Notes under the pieces: generated by a model
Told to the model about the DNA's origin: nothing
The model's input: the letters and a program-made list of their open reading frames with translations, nothing else
Database searches by the model: none
Position numbers and translations under genes: made by a program
Assembly: GCA_025060195.1 (NCBI GenBank)
Contig: JANXCQ010000007.1
Coordinates: 1 to 34,646 of the forward strand
Origin: Gemmatales bacterium
GTDB taxonomy: Bacteria; Planctomycetota; Planctomycetia; Gemmatales; HRBIN36
Length of the DNA stretch: 34,646 bases
Reading direction: 5' to 3'
Shown here: positions 1-8,967 of the stretch, piece by piece
How positions within the stretch are numbered: position 1 is the stretch's first letter
How the letters are laid out: every line of letters begins with the position of its first letter

Positions 1-45
1 CGCGCGTGGCAAGTCTGGCCATGCACTTATTGAAGGAGACCAAGC

Positions 46-2301
46 TTGACCCGCAAGCACGTTAGCTTCCCGACTGCAGCCACCGCATTCGCCCTGGCAT
101 TCGCCTGGTTGGCAGCTGTTCGCCCCATCAGCGCCTATGTCGAAGTGCCGTACACACTCGGGCGCGTTATCGCTGAATCTACCAACATCGTGGTGATGCG
201 CGTGGAGCAGGTGGATCGCGAACGCAACATCATCGTGTACCGCAAAATCGAAGACCTCAAGGGAAAACATCCGACTGAAATCATTCGCCACAATATTGGC
301 CGGGGCGGCTTTCATCCCCGCGAATGGCAAATCACTATGGAATGGGCGGCACCGGGAAAGATTGCGGTGTTTTTCCACAACGGCGGTGCCAGCGAAACGT
401 GCATTGATATGTACTGGTACCAGTGCTACGGCAACGGCGATAATTGGAGCATGAGCCATGCCGAGCCGTATCTGCTTCGCAGTTACGCCGGCCGCGCCGA
501 CCGACTCGTCCCGTTGCTCCGCGCGATGCTGGCCGGGCAGGAAGTGGTGGTGCCCTGCATGGTGGATGGCGATAAGAACGCACTGCAACTGCGCACCGCA
601 CGCATTCAACGCATGAAAGCCAGTCTCAAGCTCCTCGATTACAACCCGCAGCGGGATTTTGTCGGTTGGGGCGGGCTGGAAGACGTGCGTCCACTGGCAG
701 GCTGGCCTGGATTCAAACAACTAGCCGTTCTTCCCAAGGTAGCCGCGGCTCGGGGGGTGGCCCTGGCTGACTTCACTGGCGATAACAAATCAGACTTGTG
801 CATTTACGGTGACAGCCGAGTGTCGTTGATTCAGAACGAAGGCAACGCCTTTGCGGAAGCCAGTCTCCCATACACCGGCCCAGCACGCAGCGCGGAATGG
901 GGCGATTACACGGGCGATGGCAAACCCGACTTACTCCTGGCCACGCCGACTGGCCCACGGATTTTTGCCAACCTCGGCCAGGGAAGATTTCGCGAAGAAA
1001 CGGTAGCCTTGCCCGTTGAGCCTTACCCTGCCTGCCCGACCGCGGTCTGGCTCGACTACGACAACGACGGCAAACCCGACGTGGTATCAGCCACCAGCTT
1101 CCACGGTCTGCGCCTTTACCGCAATCTCGGCAATCCCCAGGGCAACACTGAACCGAAGTTGCGTTTTGATAAGTGGTATATCATCGGCCCCTTCGACAAT
1201 GCCGATGGTCGCGGCTTTCACATCGCCTACCCTCCCGAACAGGAAATTGCTCTGGATAAGGAATACGTCGGTAAAAGGAATGCGAAAGTGCGCTGGCGCG
1301 AGCTGGCCGTCGCCGATGGCCAAGTTCATTCACTGCTGCCCCATTTTGCCGACAGAACCCAGACGATTGCTTACCTGTATCGCGCGATCCATGCCAGTCA
1401 TGCTGTGGAACTGCCGATTGCTCTGGGCAGCGACGACACGCTGGCCGTCTGGCTCAACGGCGAAAAAATCATAGAAGAAAACGTCTATCGCCCCTGCGCC
1501 CCAGACCAGACGCGAGCCACTTTGAAACTCAAGCCCGGCGTCAACCATCTGTTGCTGAAAATCGGCCAAGGCGAAGGCGAATGGGCGTTTTATTTCCGTG
1601 CCGAAGCACCGCAGCAGCCTGTAACTCATCGCTTCGAGGATGCCTCAGAGCGTGTCCGACTCGGCCCAAACGGCCTGGCGGCCTCCGTACGGACACAGTT
1701 TCTCGTCGCGGCCGACTTCGACACCGATGGCCGACAGGATTTACTCGTCTGTGGCGACCGGACGCTCCTGCTTCTCAATAAACCTGATGGTTTCCGAATC
1801 GCTGAAAATTGTGGTCTGGAATTTCGTGTTACCACGGGCAAGCCTTTCGTTACCGATCTCGATGGAGATAAACGGCCCGATGTGCTCGTGCCCCAGTCGG
1901 ACGGCTGTCGAGTATTCCGCAACCTCGGCTCCGCCCGCTTTGCCGACATCACGGCAGAAACCGGTGCCCTGGCTCAGGTTCGTGTGCCCGTTCATGCCGT
2001 GGCCTGGGGCGAATGGAGCACGAGCGGTCGCCCCGATCTGTTCCTCGGTTGTGTTGGGACCTATAGCCGCATCCTGCGCCAGGAGGCCCCGCTACGCTTT
2101 GTGGACATTTCCGATGAACTGCGTTTGTATCAGCGTATCTTCCAAACCCGAGCCACAGCGGTGGCCGATCTCAACGGCGACCGCGCGCCCGACTGGATTC
2201 TCATCAACGACGGTCAGGACAGCGTCGTGCTTTTCAGCGACCCGAATTATTGGGCCACGAAAATGGCCCAGGGAAAAAACCGCACTTCCGTCGGCCAGTA
2301 A
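46..2301 (+). CDS. Exported FG-GAP/VCBS-repeat protein
   Basis: The gene starts at a TTG preceded by a good ribosome binding site (AAGGAG at 33-38). The 751-residue product begins with a signal peptide (basic start, hydrophobic stretch to about residue 30), so it is probably exported. Residues about 31-235 form an unrecognised N-terminal domain with several Cys and aromatic residues. FG-GAP/VCBS-type repeats follow, with Asp-rich calcium-loop motifs such as DFTGDNKSD, DYTGDGKPD, DYDNDGKPD, DTDGRQD, DLDGDKRPD and DLNGDRAPD. They are interrupted near residues 380-540 by a PA14/carbohydrate-binding-like insert (WYIIGPFDN and a GSDDTLAVWLNGE segment). FG-GAP repeats fold as calcium-binding beta-propeller blades; no enzyme activity is evident. 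The last 31 codons plus the stop and a few bases beyond are duplicated downstream at 3544-3643. Confidence 0.85.
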   Translation: MTRKHVSFPTAATAFALAFAWLAAVRPISAYVEVPYTLGRVIAESTNIVVMRVEQVDRERNIIVYRKIEDLKGKHPTEIIRHNIGRGGFHPREWQITMEWAAPGKIAVFFHNGGASETCIDMYWYQCYGNGDNWSMSHAEPYLLRSYAGRADRLVPLLRAMLAGQEVVVPCMVDGDKNALQLRTARIQRMKASLKLLDYNPQRDFVGWGGLEDVRPLAGWPGFKQLAVLPKVAAARGVALADFTGDNKSDLCIYGDSRVSLIQNEGNAFAEASLPYTGPARSAEWGDYTGDGKPDLLLATPTGPRIFANLGQGRFREETVALPVEPYPACPTAVWLDYDNDGKPDVVSATSFHGLRLYRNLGNPQGNTEPKLRFDKWYIIGPFDNADGRGFHIAYPPEQEIALDKEYVGKRNAKVRWRELAVADGQVHSLLPHFADRTQTIAYLYRAIHASHAVELPIALGSDDTLAVWLNGEKIIEENVYRPCAPDQTRATLKLKPGVNHLLLKIGQGEGEWAFYFRAEAPQQPVTHRFEDASERVRLGPNGLAASVRTQFLVAADFDTDGRQDLLVCGDRTLLLLNKPDGFRIAENCGLEFRVTTGKPFVTDLDGDKRPDVLVPQSDGCRVFRNLGSARFADITAETGALAQVRVPVHAVAWGEWSTSGRPDLFLGCVGTYSRILRQEAPLRFVDISDELRLYQRIFQTRATAVADLNGDRAPDWILINDGQDSVVLFSDPNYWATKMAQGKNRTSVGQ

Positions 2302-2316
2302 TGCGAGGCGCACCGC

Positions 2317-2985
2317 ATGAATAGTGCCATCACCATTCCTGCTGAGCCAACCACAATTAGTTCGCCCCCGCGTTCGCCGGAATCCTCCCTCGCACACCAG
2401 GTCGGTGTTACCCAGCCCCAGGAAACAGGTACGTCTTACCCTGCAAGGAAGCTAACTGCGGATGAATTTCTACCCCTGGCCGAGCGCAACGAAGCGGCAA
2501 AACTGGAATTAATCCACGGCGAGGTTGTTCCCATGTCGCCCGTGAACCTAGAGCATAGCCGCATTCAGTCACGGCTGGTTCGCACGCTTGGCACGTTCGT
2601 CGAAAACCACCAACTCGGCGAGGTGTTCGTTGACCCCGGCGTAATCCTTGGCGAGGGGAGTGAAACCGTGCGTGCGCCTGATGTGGCATATTGGAGTGCG
2701 GCCCGTCTATCTCAGGCTCCGAGCCTGAAAGGTTTCACGCGTGTCGTGCCCGACTTGGTAGTGGAAGTTGTTTCGCCCCATGACAGCTGGAGCTACCTCC
2801 ATCAGAAAGTGTTGGAATATCTCACCGCCGGCGTGCGGCTGGTCTGGATTGCCGACCCGGAAACACGTTCCGTAACCATGTGGCGTCCCAACCTGCAAGG
2901 CGCAATTTTGCGCACAGACGATACACTCCAGGGCGATGACGTCCTTCCCGGTTTCGCCAGTCCCGTCTCTCGTATTTTCGCCTAA
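2317..2985 (+). CDS. Uma2 family (DUF820) putative endonuclease, copy A
   Basis: This is a 222-residue protein of the Uma2/DUF820 family, whose members have a PD-(D/E)XK nuclease-like fold and are abundant in cyanobacteria and planctomycetes; their biological role is not settled. The visible family signature is the RAPD segment with D122, the VPDLVVEVVSP segment with E150, K164 in HQKVLEYLTAG, and the LVWIADPE strand. The N-terminal 45 residues are low-complexity and Ser/Thr/Pro-rich. A GAGG motif lies eight bases before the ATG. The gene follows the FG-GAP gene by 15 bases and precedes copy B by 24 bases. Its C-terminal third is almost identical to copy A-prime (3652-4332), whereas the N-terminal two thirds differ. 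Confidence 0.88.
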   Translation: MNSAITIPAEPTTISSPPRSPESSLAHQVGVTQPQETGTSYPARKLTADEFLPLAERNEAAKLELIHGEVVPMSPVNLEHSRIQSRLVRTLGTFVENHQLGEVFVDPGVILGEGSETVRAPDVAYWSAARLSQAPSLKGFTRVVPDLVVEVVSPHDSWSYLHQKVLEYLTAGVRLVWIADPETRSVTMWRPNLQGAILRTDDTLQGDDVLPGFASPVSRIFA

Positions 2986-3009
2986 TAAGCTGAGGTCGCT
3001 GAGGCCATT

Positions 3010-3543
3010 ATGAGCACGACCACGCTGGCCCCGGAAAACCAGGCGAGCATTACCGTCTGCCGCAGCGAAATGAAGCAGCGGTCGGCCCCGTTGACATGGC
3101 GAGAGTTCGCGCAGTTGGCCACACGCGACGAAACCTCCCAACAGGAGTTATGGCACGGAGAGGTAATCGACATGCCCCGGCCGGGCTATGCACACGGCAA
3201 AGTTCTGCTTCGGCTCAGCCAACTCCTCGCGAATCACCTGGACGCACACCCCGTAGGCCATGCCGTCTCTGAAGTCGGTCTCATCGTGAGTGAAGACACT
3301 GTGCTCGGCCCCGATTTGGCATTTTGGACTAATGAACGCTATCCCCCCGAATCAAATTGCCCCAGGCCTGGTGCGCGTTATTCCCGACCTGATTGTCGAA
3401 ATTCTTTCTCCTTACGACTCAGCCAGCCACGTGATGAAGAAAATCGTAACCTACCTCACGGCCGGCGTGCGGCTGGTCTGGATTGCCGACCCGGAAACAC
3501 GCTCCATAACCGTGTGGCGTCCCAACCTGCAAGGCGCTATCCT
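3010..3543 (+). pseudogene. Broken Uma2 family gene, copy B (frameshifted and truncated)
   Basis: Compared with the intact copy at 4357-4965, this gene is nearly identical over its first 112 codons, including the GPDLAFW catalytic-Asp segment. A run of six C at 3343-3348 replaces the five C of the intact copy (4690-4694), shifting the frame. The shifted frame carries the rest of the nuclease domain (VIPDLIVEILSP to WRPNLQG). At about 3543 homology stops abruptly and the sequence becomes a copy of the FG-GAP gene tail. The original frame nevertheless stays open to a stop at 3636 and would make a 208-residue chimera: Uma2 N-terminus, out-of-frame middle, and the FG-GAP tail in its own frame. 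The active site lacks the E and K segment in that product, so I treat it as non-functional. Confidence 0.85.
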
Positions 3544-3643
3544 GATGGTCAGGATAGCGTCGTGCTCTTCAGCGACCCCAATTATTGGGCCACGAAAATG
3601 GCCCAGGGAGAAAACCGCACCTCCGTCGGCCAGTAATGCGAGG
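3544..3643 (+). repeat. Duplicated tail of the FG-GAP gene
   Basis: These 100 bases match 2209-2308 without gaps and with only a few substitutions, including the TAA stop and the following TGCGAGG. The constant offset of 1335 bases continues into the next gene: the ATG of copy A (2317) and of copy A-prime (3652) are also exactly 1335 apart. The block therefore marks the junction of a tandem duplication rather than an independent insertion. Confidence 0.88.
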
Positions 3644-3651
3644 TCTGCACC

Positions 3652-4332
3652 ATGAGCGTTGCATCAGGAGTGGAGGCCCTGTCCTGCGTAGGCGGTACCA
3701 CCCAGTCTGCCGCGAACCTGACGAGGCAGAAAACTGGTGCGCAGGAACCTGAGGATCGCGAACTTCTTCCTGAGCCAGTTTTCACGGGTCGAAAACTGAC
3801 TCCTGAAGAGTTCTTGCCCATCGCGGCACAAAGCGAAACCAGAAAATTGGAATTAGTGGGCGGGGAGATCGTGCCCATGTCGCCAGTCAGTGTTACGCAC
3901 GGCCTCGTACAAATGGAGTTGGCCGTTCTCATAGGAAGCTTCGTTCGGGAACATCAGTTGGGCCGAGCCGCCACGGATGTCGGCATTGTCCTGCATGTCG
4001 GAGACACACAGGTCGTTCGCGGCCCCGATCTCGCCTTCTGGTCGAAAGAAAAGCTTGGCCAGCTCGAAACTGACCAAGGTTTCACGCGTGTCGTGCCCGA
4101 CCTGGTGGTAGAAGTCGTTTCGCCCCATGACAGCTGGAGCTACCTCCATCAGAAAGTGTTGGAATATCTCACCGCCGGCGTGCGGTTGGTCTGGATTGCC
4201 GACCCGGAAACACGCTCCGTAACCGTGTGGCGTCCCAACCTGCAAGGCGTAATTTTGCGCGCGGATGATACACTCCAGGCCGAAGACGTCCTTCCCGGTT
4301 TTTCTAGTCAGGTCTCCCGCATTTTTGCCTGA
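3652..4332 (+). CDS. Uma2 family (DUF820) putative endonuclease, copy A-prime
   Basis: This 226-residue Uma2/DUF820 protein is the second-unit counterpart of copy A. Candidate catalytic residues are D126 (RGPDLAFW), E154 (PDLVVEVVSP) and K168 (HQKVLEYLTAG). From the FTRVVPDLVVEVVSP segment (about residue 144) to the C-terminus it is almost identical to copy A. The first 140 residues are clearly diverged and four residues longer. That uneven similarity suggests gene conversion of the 3' half after the duplication, or rapid divergence of the N-terminal half. GAGG lies eight bases before the ATG. Copy B-prime follows after 24 bases, the same spacing as in the first unit, so the two are probably co-transcribed. 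Confidence 0.87.
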   Translation: MSVASGVEALSCVGGTTQSAANLTRQKTGAQEPEDRELLPEPVFTGRKLTPEEFLPIAAQSETRKLELVGGEIVPMSPVSVTHGLVQMELAVLIGSFVREHQLGRAATDVGIVLHVGDTQVVRGPDLAFWSKEKLGQLETDQGFTRVVPDLVVEVVSPHDSWSYLHQKVLEYLTAGVRLVWIADPETRSVTVWRPNLQGVILRADDTLQAEDVLPGFSSQVSRIFA

Positions 4333-4356
4333 CAGGCTGAGGTCGCTAAGGCCATT

Positions 4357-4965
4357 ATGAGCACGACCACGCTGGCCCCGGAAAACCAGGCGAGCATTAC
4401 CGTCTGCCGCAGCGAAACGAAGCAGCGGTCGGCCCCGCTGACGTGGCGAGAGTTCGCGCAGTTGGCCACACGCGAGGAAACCTCGCAGCAGGAGTTATGG
4501 CACGGAGAGGTAATCGACATGCCCCGGCCGGGCTACGCACACGGCAAAGTTCTGCTTCGGCTCAGCCAACTCCTCGCGAATTACCTGGACGCACGCCCCG
4601 TAGGCCATGCCGTCTCTGAAGTCGGTCTGATTGTGAGTGAAGACACTGTGCTCGGCCCCGACTTGGCATTTTGGACTAATGAACGCTATCCCCCGAATCA
4701 AATTGTGCCAGGCCTGGTGCGCGTTATTCCCGACCTGATTGTTGAAATTCTTTCTCCTTACGACTCAGCCAGCCACATGATGAAGAAAATTGTAACCTAC
4801 CTCACGACCGGCGTACGGTTGGTCTGGATTGCCGACCCGGAAACACGCTCCATAACCGTATGGCGTCCCAACCTGCAAGGCGCAATTTTGCGCACGGACG
4901 ATACACTCCAGGGCGAAGACGTCCTTCCCGGTTTTGGCAGTCCTGTTTCCCGTATTTTTGCCTGA
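4357..4965 (+). CDS. Uma2 family (DUF820) putative endonuclease, copy B-prime
   Basis: This 202-residue gene is the intact version of the broken copy B. It shows the complete Uma2 signature: GPDLAFW with D102, VIPDLIVEILSP with E130, K143/K144, and LVWIADPE. Its C-terminal 55 residues (LVWIADPETRS to VSRIFA) closely match those of copies A and A-prime, so this segment is shared by every complete member of the array. The family is nuclease-like by fold, but substrate and role are unknown. The start is the ATG after a GAGG-like sequence at the end of the 24-base spacer. Confidence 0.88.
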   Translation: MSTTTLAPENQASITVCRSETKQRSAPLTWREFAQLATREETSQQELWHGEVIDMPRPGYAHGKVLLRLSQLLANYLDARPVGHAVSEVGLIVSEDTVLGPDLAFWTNERYPPNQIVPGLVRVIPDLIVEILSPYDSASHMMKKIVTYLTTGVRLVWIADPETRSITVWRPNLQGAILRTDDTLQGEDVLPGFGSPVSRIFA

Positions 4966-5027
4966 AGCCGATTTTGTACCGATAATAGCGCAAATACCAG
5001 GCAAAGGCCATGAGCATGGAGGGTTTG

Positions 5028-6467
5028 ATGCCAAGTAAGACAAGGCTAATCGCGTTCATCCTCGGGGTAACGCTCGCGGGCCTCGGTGCCACTTGGGCCG
5101 ATTGGCCCACGCACCGAGGGAACGCCGCACGCACCGCAGCCTGGGCCTCCCCAACGGGGCCACGTCAACCAAAGGTACTTTGGGTGTACCGTAGCACAGA
5201 GCATTACCTTGCCTCTCCCGTGCCAACCCCGAAGACATTGTTAGTCTCCGGCTTGGGTGCGTTCAACAGCCCCATCTTGCGGGCCTTAGCTCTGCAAGGC
5301 GAGAAAGCGGGCCAAGTCGTCTGGTCGAAAAGCGTACCCGTATTGAAACTGCCCGTGGTATGTCCCCCCGCATTTGCAGGCCACCGTCTCATCTTTGGCG
5401 ACGGCATGCACCAGACCGATGGCGCCACGCTACGCTGCCTCGACGCAGAAACGGGCCTTCTCTTATGGCAAGTCGAATTTCCCGGACGATTAGTCCACAT
5501 CGAAAGTGCTCCGACAGTCGTCGGCCAGCGCGCTTATTTCGGAGCCGGCAACGGCGGAGTGGTGTGTGTGGATTTTTCCCGCCTGACCCTGGAAGGCAAG
5601 GAAATGCCGGAAGACGCAGCACGGCAATTCGTCCTGCAACGATGGCAAACGCTCCTGGCACAATACGAGGCAGACCGCAAGAAAAACCCCGAGACCGCTG
5701 TGCCACCGAACGAATCACAATTAGCAGTGCCTTTGGCCCGCATCGCATGGCAGGTCGGTCAGGAAAAATGGCACGTGGACGCACCGGTCAACGTCGTGGG
5801 CCAGCGCGTCCTGGCAGGTTCCGCTTACTTAGAGATGGAGAAGCTGGGCGAACGTGCCCTGTTCTGTCTCGATGCGGACACCGGTAAGGTGCTCTGGCAA
5901 AAGCCACTACGCTACAACCCGTGGGCAGGCCCTACCGTGGTCGGCGAAATTGTACTCATCGGCGGAAGCAACATCCGTTTCGACACGCGCCTGGCCAAGA
6001 AAGCCAAAGGTGAAGTGGCCGCCTTCCGCCTCAACGACGGTCAACCGCTTTGGCAACGCGAAGTGCCCGGCGGTGTACTCAGCGCCATCGCAGCACATCG
6101 GGGATTGGCCATCTTCACGGCCACCGATGGCCGCGTCCGCGCGCTCGACCTGGCCACGGGACAACTCCGCTGGAACTACGACGCCAAACAACCGTTCTTC
6201 GCTGGGCCAGCTGTTACCGATGACGCAGTTTATGCCGCCGACCTGAGCGGCACAATTCACGCCCTCACCTTGGAAACGGGTCAACGGCTATGGACATTTT
6301 CGCTCGGCCAAGACCCCGCAGTGAACGCGCCGGGCCTAATATTTGGCTCACCGGTACTGGCTCACGGTCGGCTCTACCTGGCCACCTGCAATCATGAAGG
6401 CCCCCATCTCCGCCAACCCACGGTCGTCGTCTGCATCGGCGACGCCCAAGTCGCTCCCGTGCAATGA
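5028..6467 (+). CDS. Exported PQQ-binding-like beta-propeller protein
   Basis: The protein contains repeated PQQ-like propeller blades, recognisable by the recurring pattern of a short strand, D/E-x-x-T/N-G and L-x-W: LRCLDAETGLLLWQ, FCLDADTGKVLWQ, AAFRLNDGQPLWQ, RALDLATGQLRWN and HALTLETGQRLW. Such propellers occur in PQQ dehydrogenases and in BamB-like scaffolds; no quinoprotein catalytic residues are recognised, so a scaffold or sensor role is as likely as an enzyme. In-frame ATGs occur at 5010, 5016 and 5028. I prefer 5028 because GGAGG at 5018-5022 is correctly spaced for it and the product (479 residues) then starts with a compact signal peptide (MPSKTRLIAFILGVTLAGL, cleavage near the following Ala-rich stretch). 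It probably forms an operon with the YdjY-domain gene downstream. Confidence 0.8.
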   Translation: MPSKTRLIAFILGVTLAGLGATWADWPTHRGNAARTAAWASPTGPRQPKVLWVYRSTEHYLASPVPTPKTLLVSGLGAFNSPILRALALQGEKAGQVVWSKSVPVLKLPVVCPPAFAGHRLIFGDGMHQTDGATLRCLDAETGLLLWQVEFPGRLVHIESAPTVVGQRAYFGAGNGGVVCVDFSRLTLEGKEMPEDAARQFVLQRWQTLLAQYEADRKKNPETAVPPNESQLAVPLARIAWQVGQEKWHVDAPVNVVGQRVLAGSAYLEMEKLGERALFCLDADTGKVLWQKPLRYNPWAGPTVVGEIVLIGGSNIRFDTRLAKKAKGEVAAFRLNDGQPLWQREVPGGVLSAIAAHRGLAIFTATDGRVRALDLATGQLRWNYDAKQPFFAGPAVTDDAVYAADLSGTIHALTLETGQRLWTFSLGQDPAVNAPGLIFGSPVLAHGRLYLATCNHEGPHLRQPTVVVCIGDAQVAPVQ

Positions 6468-6510
6468 CACGACGCTTTGAGACAACTGGAGGAAATCGGA
6501 AGGAGAAACC

Positions 6511-7209
6511 ATGCATCGCAAAGCGGCAATCACGATAGCCTTCGTTTGGCTTTTCGCTTCCCTCTTGGCACCAGCGCAGGAACAAAAGGAGCAAACGAAA
6601 GAGCCGATCCTGCTCGTCAAATCCGAAGAACGCGCTGTGATCCTGCACTGCCGCATCGCCCCGCGTAAGCTACCCCACTTGAAGGAAATTTATCCGCTAG
6701 AAGTTGTCGCAACCTATCCGCACGACGGTGAGCCGAAAGGCCAGAAAGCGCACGAGACCGTTGTCGTATTCAGCGGCGTCAAGCCCAGCGAGGTGCACCG
6801 CGCACTGGAAAGTTTCGGCCTGAAACCTGGCAGACCAGCCCTGGGCGAAGGCCAAAAAGCCGAGGGGCCGCTGGTACGCATCTTTCTCGAAATTCCATCG
6901 CCCGTGGGCGGTTGGCAACGCTTGCCTATCGAACGCTGCATGGTAGACCGACGCACCAACAAGCCTCTGCCCCCGTTGAAGTGGCACTTCACAGGTTCCG
7001 TTTACAAACAGCCTGACCCGGACAAGCCCGAAAAAGTTTATGCGGCCGATCTTAGCGGCACGCTCATCGCCATTTTCCCCGTAACTAATGAAACCGTAAT
7101 CCAAAGCGAACTCACCATGAAAGATGAACCTGTCATTAAGCTCGAACTTAGCAAATCGCTACCGAAAGAAGGCACGCCCGTCCGCCTGGTCATCCTCGCC
7201 GAGAAATAA
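6511..7209 (+). CDS. YdjY-domain exported protein
   Basis: The gene has a strong ribosome binding site (GGAAGGAG at 6498-6505) and encodes 232 residues with an N-terminal signal peptide (MHRKAAITIAFVWLFASLL, then Ala-Pro-Ala-Gln). The segment AHETVVVFSGVKPSEVHRAL followed by FGLKPGRP, residues about 80-110, matches the core of the YdjY domain, whose members are secreted or lipoprotein-like proteins of unknown biochemical function common in planctomycetes. The remainder is beta-rich with no catalytic motif. It lies 43 bases after the propeller gene and is the last clearly intact gene before the decayed region. Confidence 0.7.
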   Translation: MHRKAAITIAFVWLFASLLAPAQEQKEQTKEPILLVKSEERAVILHCRIAPRKLPHLKEIYPLEVVATYPHDGEPKGQKAHETVVVFSGVKPSEVHRALESFGLKPGRPALGEGQKAEGPLVRIFLEIPSPVGGWQRLPIERCMVDRRTNKPLPPLKWHFTGSVYKQPDPDKPEKVYAADLSGTLIAIFPVTNETVIQSELTMKDEPVIKLELSKSLPKEGTPVRLVILAEK

Positions 7210-7551
7210 AGCCGCACCAGCTAAGTTGATTATCTAAACTCGGCAGGTTCCTAATTGCGACGCGATTGCCGCTGCACCAACGCGTGCCTGTCAAACTTCA
7301 CGGCGACAGCCATAACGTTGCCACTAAGCATTACATTCGACGCACGCAATGTTTCTTCCTGAGGGCTCTACCGACACTATTGCCTAAGCACAGGCCAGCT
7401 TGGTATTTCCTTTCACGAGTATCTAAACTTGATCCTCTAAGTCAGGGAAAGCCTTCGCACATTTACATAAATAGGAAGACATTAGAGTCGCATTGAATTT
7501 ACGTTATCGGCTCGAATGCAAGACTTCTGTCTCGAGTAAGCAGGTCCGTGC
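7210..7551. other. Intergenic stretch, no gene seen
   Basis: No credible coding region, RNA gene or terminator is visible. Short open frames here look like random sequence. It marks the boundary between the intact + strand operon and the decayed - strand region. Confidence 0.5.
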
Positions 7552-8967
7552 CTAACGGTTCGGCTCGACTAACTTATGCCAGTGCGGCGGAATGTCTGCC
7601 ACATACAGCACTCGCCAATCGCATCTCGGCTGACGGATAAACTCTATCGCTATACGCTTCGCCGAGGGCGACAGGCGAAGCTGCCCCAAATAGTAATCGG
7701 AGGTACTAGGAGGATACTCGATTAGCACACGAAAAGTCGCCAAATTCCACAGCGCCAGACTAGGCATTGAGTATGGCCGGTCTTGCAGGCGGAAAGTCTG
7801 GGCCACCGCCCAATTAACCAGGGGCGAATCCGCTTGGTTAACCTCCGATGGTCAAGTTCTTGAAAGCGTCGGAAAAGCTCCGCGAGAGGGACACTTTTCG
7901 TAATAAAGCCTAGACCTGCGGGCGTGTCTAGCCCTCCAAATACTGCGTCAGTAGATCTGGATTGCCCCGTGTTCAACTGCCCTTTGCGTCAGACCGTCGA
8001 GGAACGCCCGCCTCTGGATGAACCCCGTCGATTCGATGGCTAAGAAAGCGGCATCATTCCATGTGACTGGATCAAATGCTGGTCCGGACCGGATTGTGAC
8101 CTCGCTAAACCAATTAGCCGTTCGACCGCAAATGAACGTCTCACCCGTGGGCGAGAAGACAGGGCCACCAAGTGAAGTGAGTTCGCAGTTCGTCGCCGGA
8201 TCAAGCAGTACCATCGGCCACCGCGACGCCAGATCCACGGGGCAGCGAAGAAGCCGTTTGTCTCTTCGCCGAGAAATCGATTCGGCCACGATATTTCTCG
8301 GTGGCGGGCGGAGATGCAGTGCCTGGGCATTTTTTACTGCATTCGGGCTATCTCTTGCCCCCGAGGCCAAGAACGAATCAAACAATGTGGCCGCCGCGCG
8401 CCGATACATATCCTTCTGGAAGTTGATCCGCACGTCGAAATACAGTGAGCATATTTCATCTTCAGTCGCGGTCTTTACTTCCAACCACCACGACTGTGTC
8501 GAGTCATGCTGCTGAAGAATGTCTGGATAAGCAGAAATACAGAACGCCGCAGCTCCAGTAACTACAAAAGCTGCATGTTGCTGTGCAACGATTAAGTCAA
8601 TCAATGAATCGTCGATCGAGATGTCCTTTAAGTACCAACCCTCGGCAATCCGTCTTCGCTCACCGACGGCCTCGCGTTCCCACCACTGGCGCGCAAAATG
8701 ATGCGGCACTGGCAGAATTGTATAACCAATGCGCTCCGGCAGTCGCTGCCACCTTTCGGCGAGTCCTTACGGGCACCAGAGATGTCCCCAAATCCACCCG
8801 CTCATCGGTCACCAGTCGATTGCAGATAGCTCGTGTCGTGGAGATGGAACCAGCAATGGAATGGGCCGAAGGTTGAACGCAAACGGGTCCAAGTTCGGCA
8901 GAAACAAAGGACCATGGACTTGGCCCGCATTATCATTCTGTTGCTCGGGCAGCCAAATGGTCGCGGG
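7552..8967 (-). pseudogene. Frameshifted unknown gene downstream of an Rhs tip (possible immunity gene)
   Basis: On the - strand, protein-like sequence continues from the Rhs stop down to 7552 but changes frame. The pieces are 8967-8812 (LPEQQNDNAGQVHGPLFLP, ends in TGA at 8809-8811), a short run in a shifted frame near 8808-8770, a long open piece from 8766 to a TGA at 7948 (WQRLPERIGYTILP onward), a shifted piece about 7970-7840 (DAVFGGLDTPAGLGFITKS, LAELFRRFQELD), and a final piece returning to the first frame from about 7838 to 7552 (SPLVNWAVAQTF to LVEPNR). Joined, they read as one protein of roughly 450 residues. I do not recognise the family. Its position just after an Rhs C-terminal tip would suit an immunity gene, but its length is large for one. 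Sequencing error at two of the shifts cannot be excluded. Confidence 0.6.

Noticed and set aside
7266..7496. Small + strand gene of 76 codons
   Set aside because: No ribosome binding site, no motif, and composition like random sequence.
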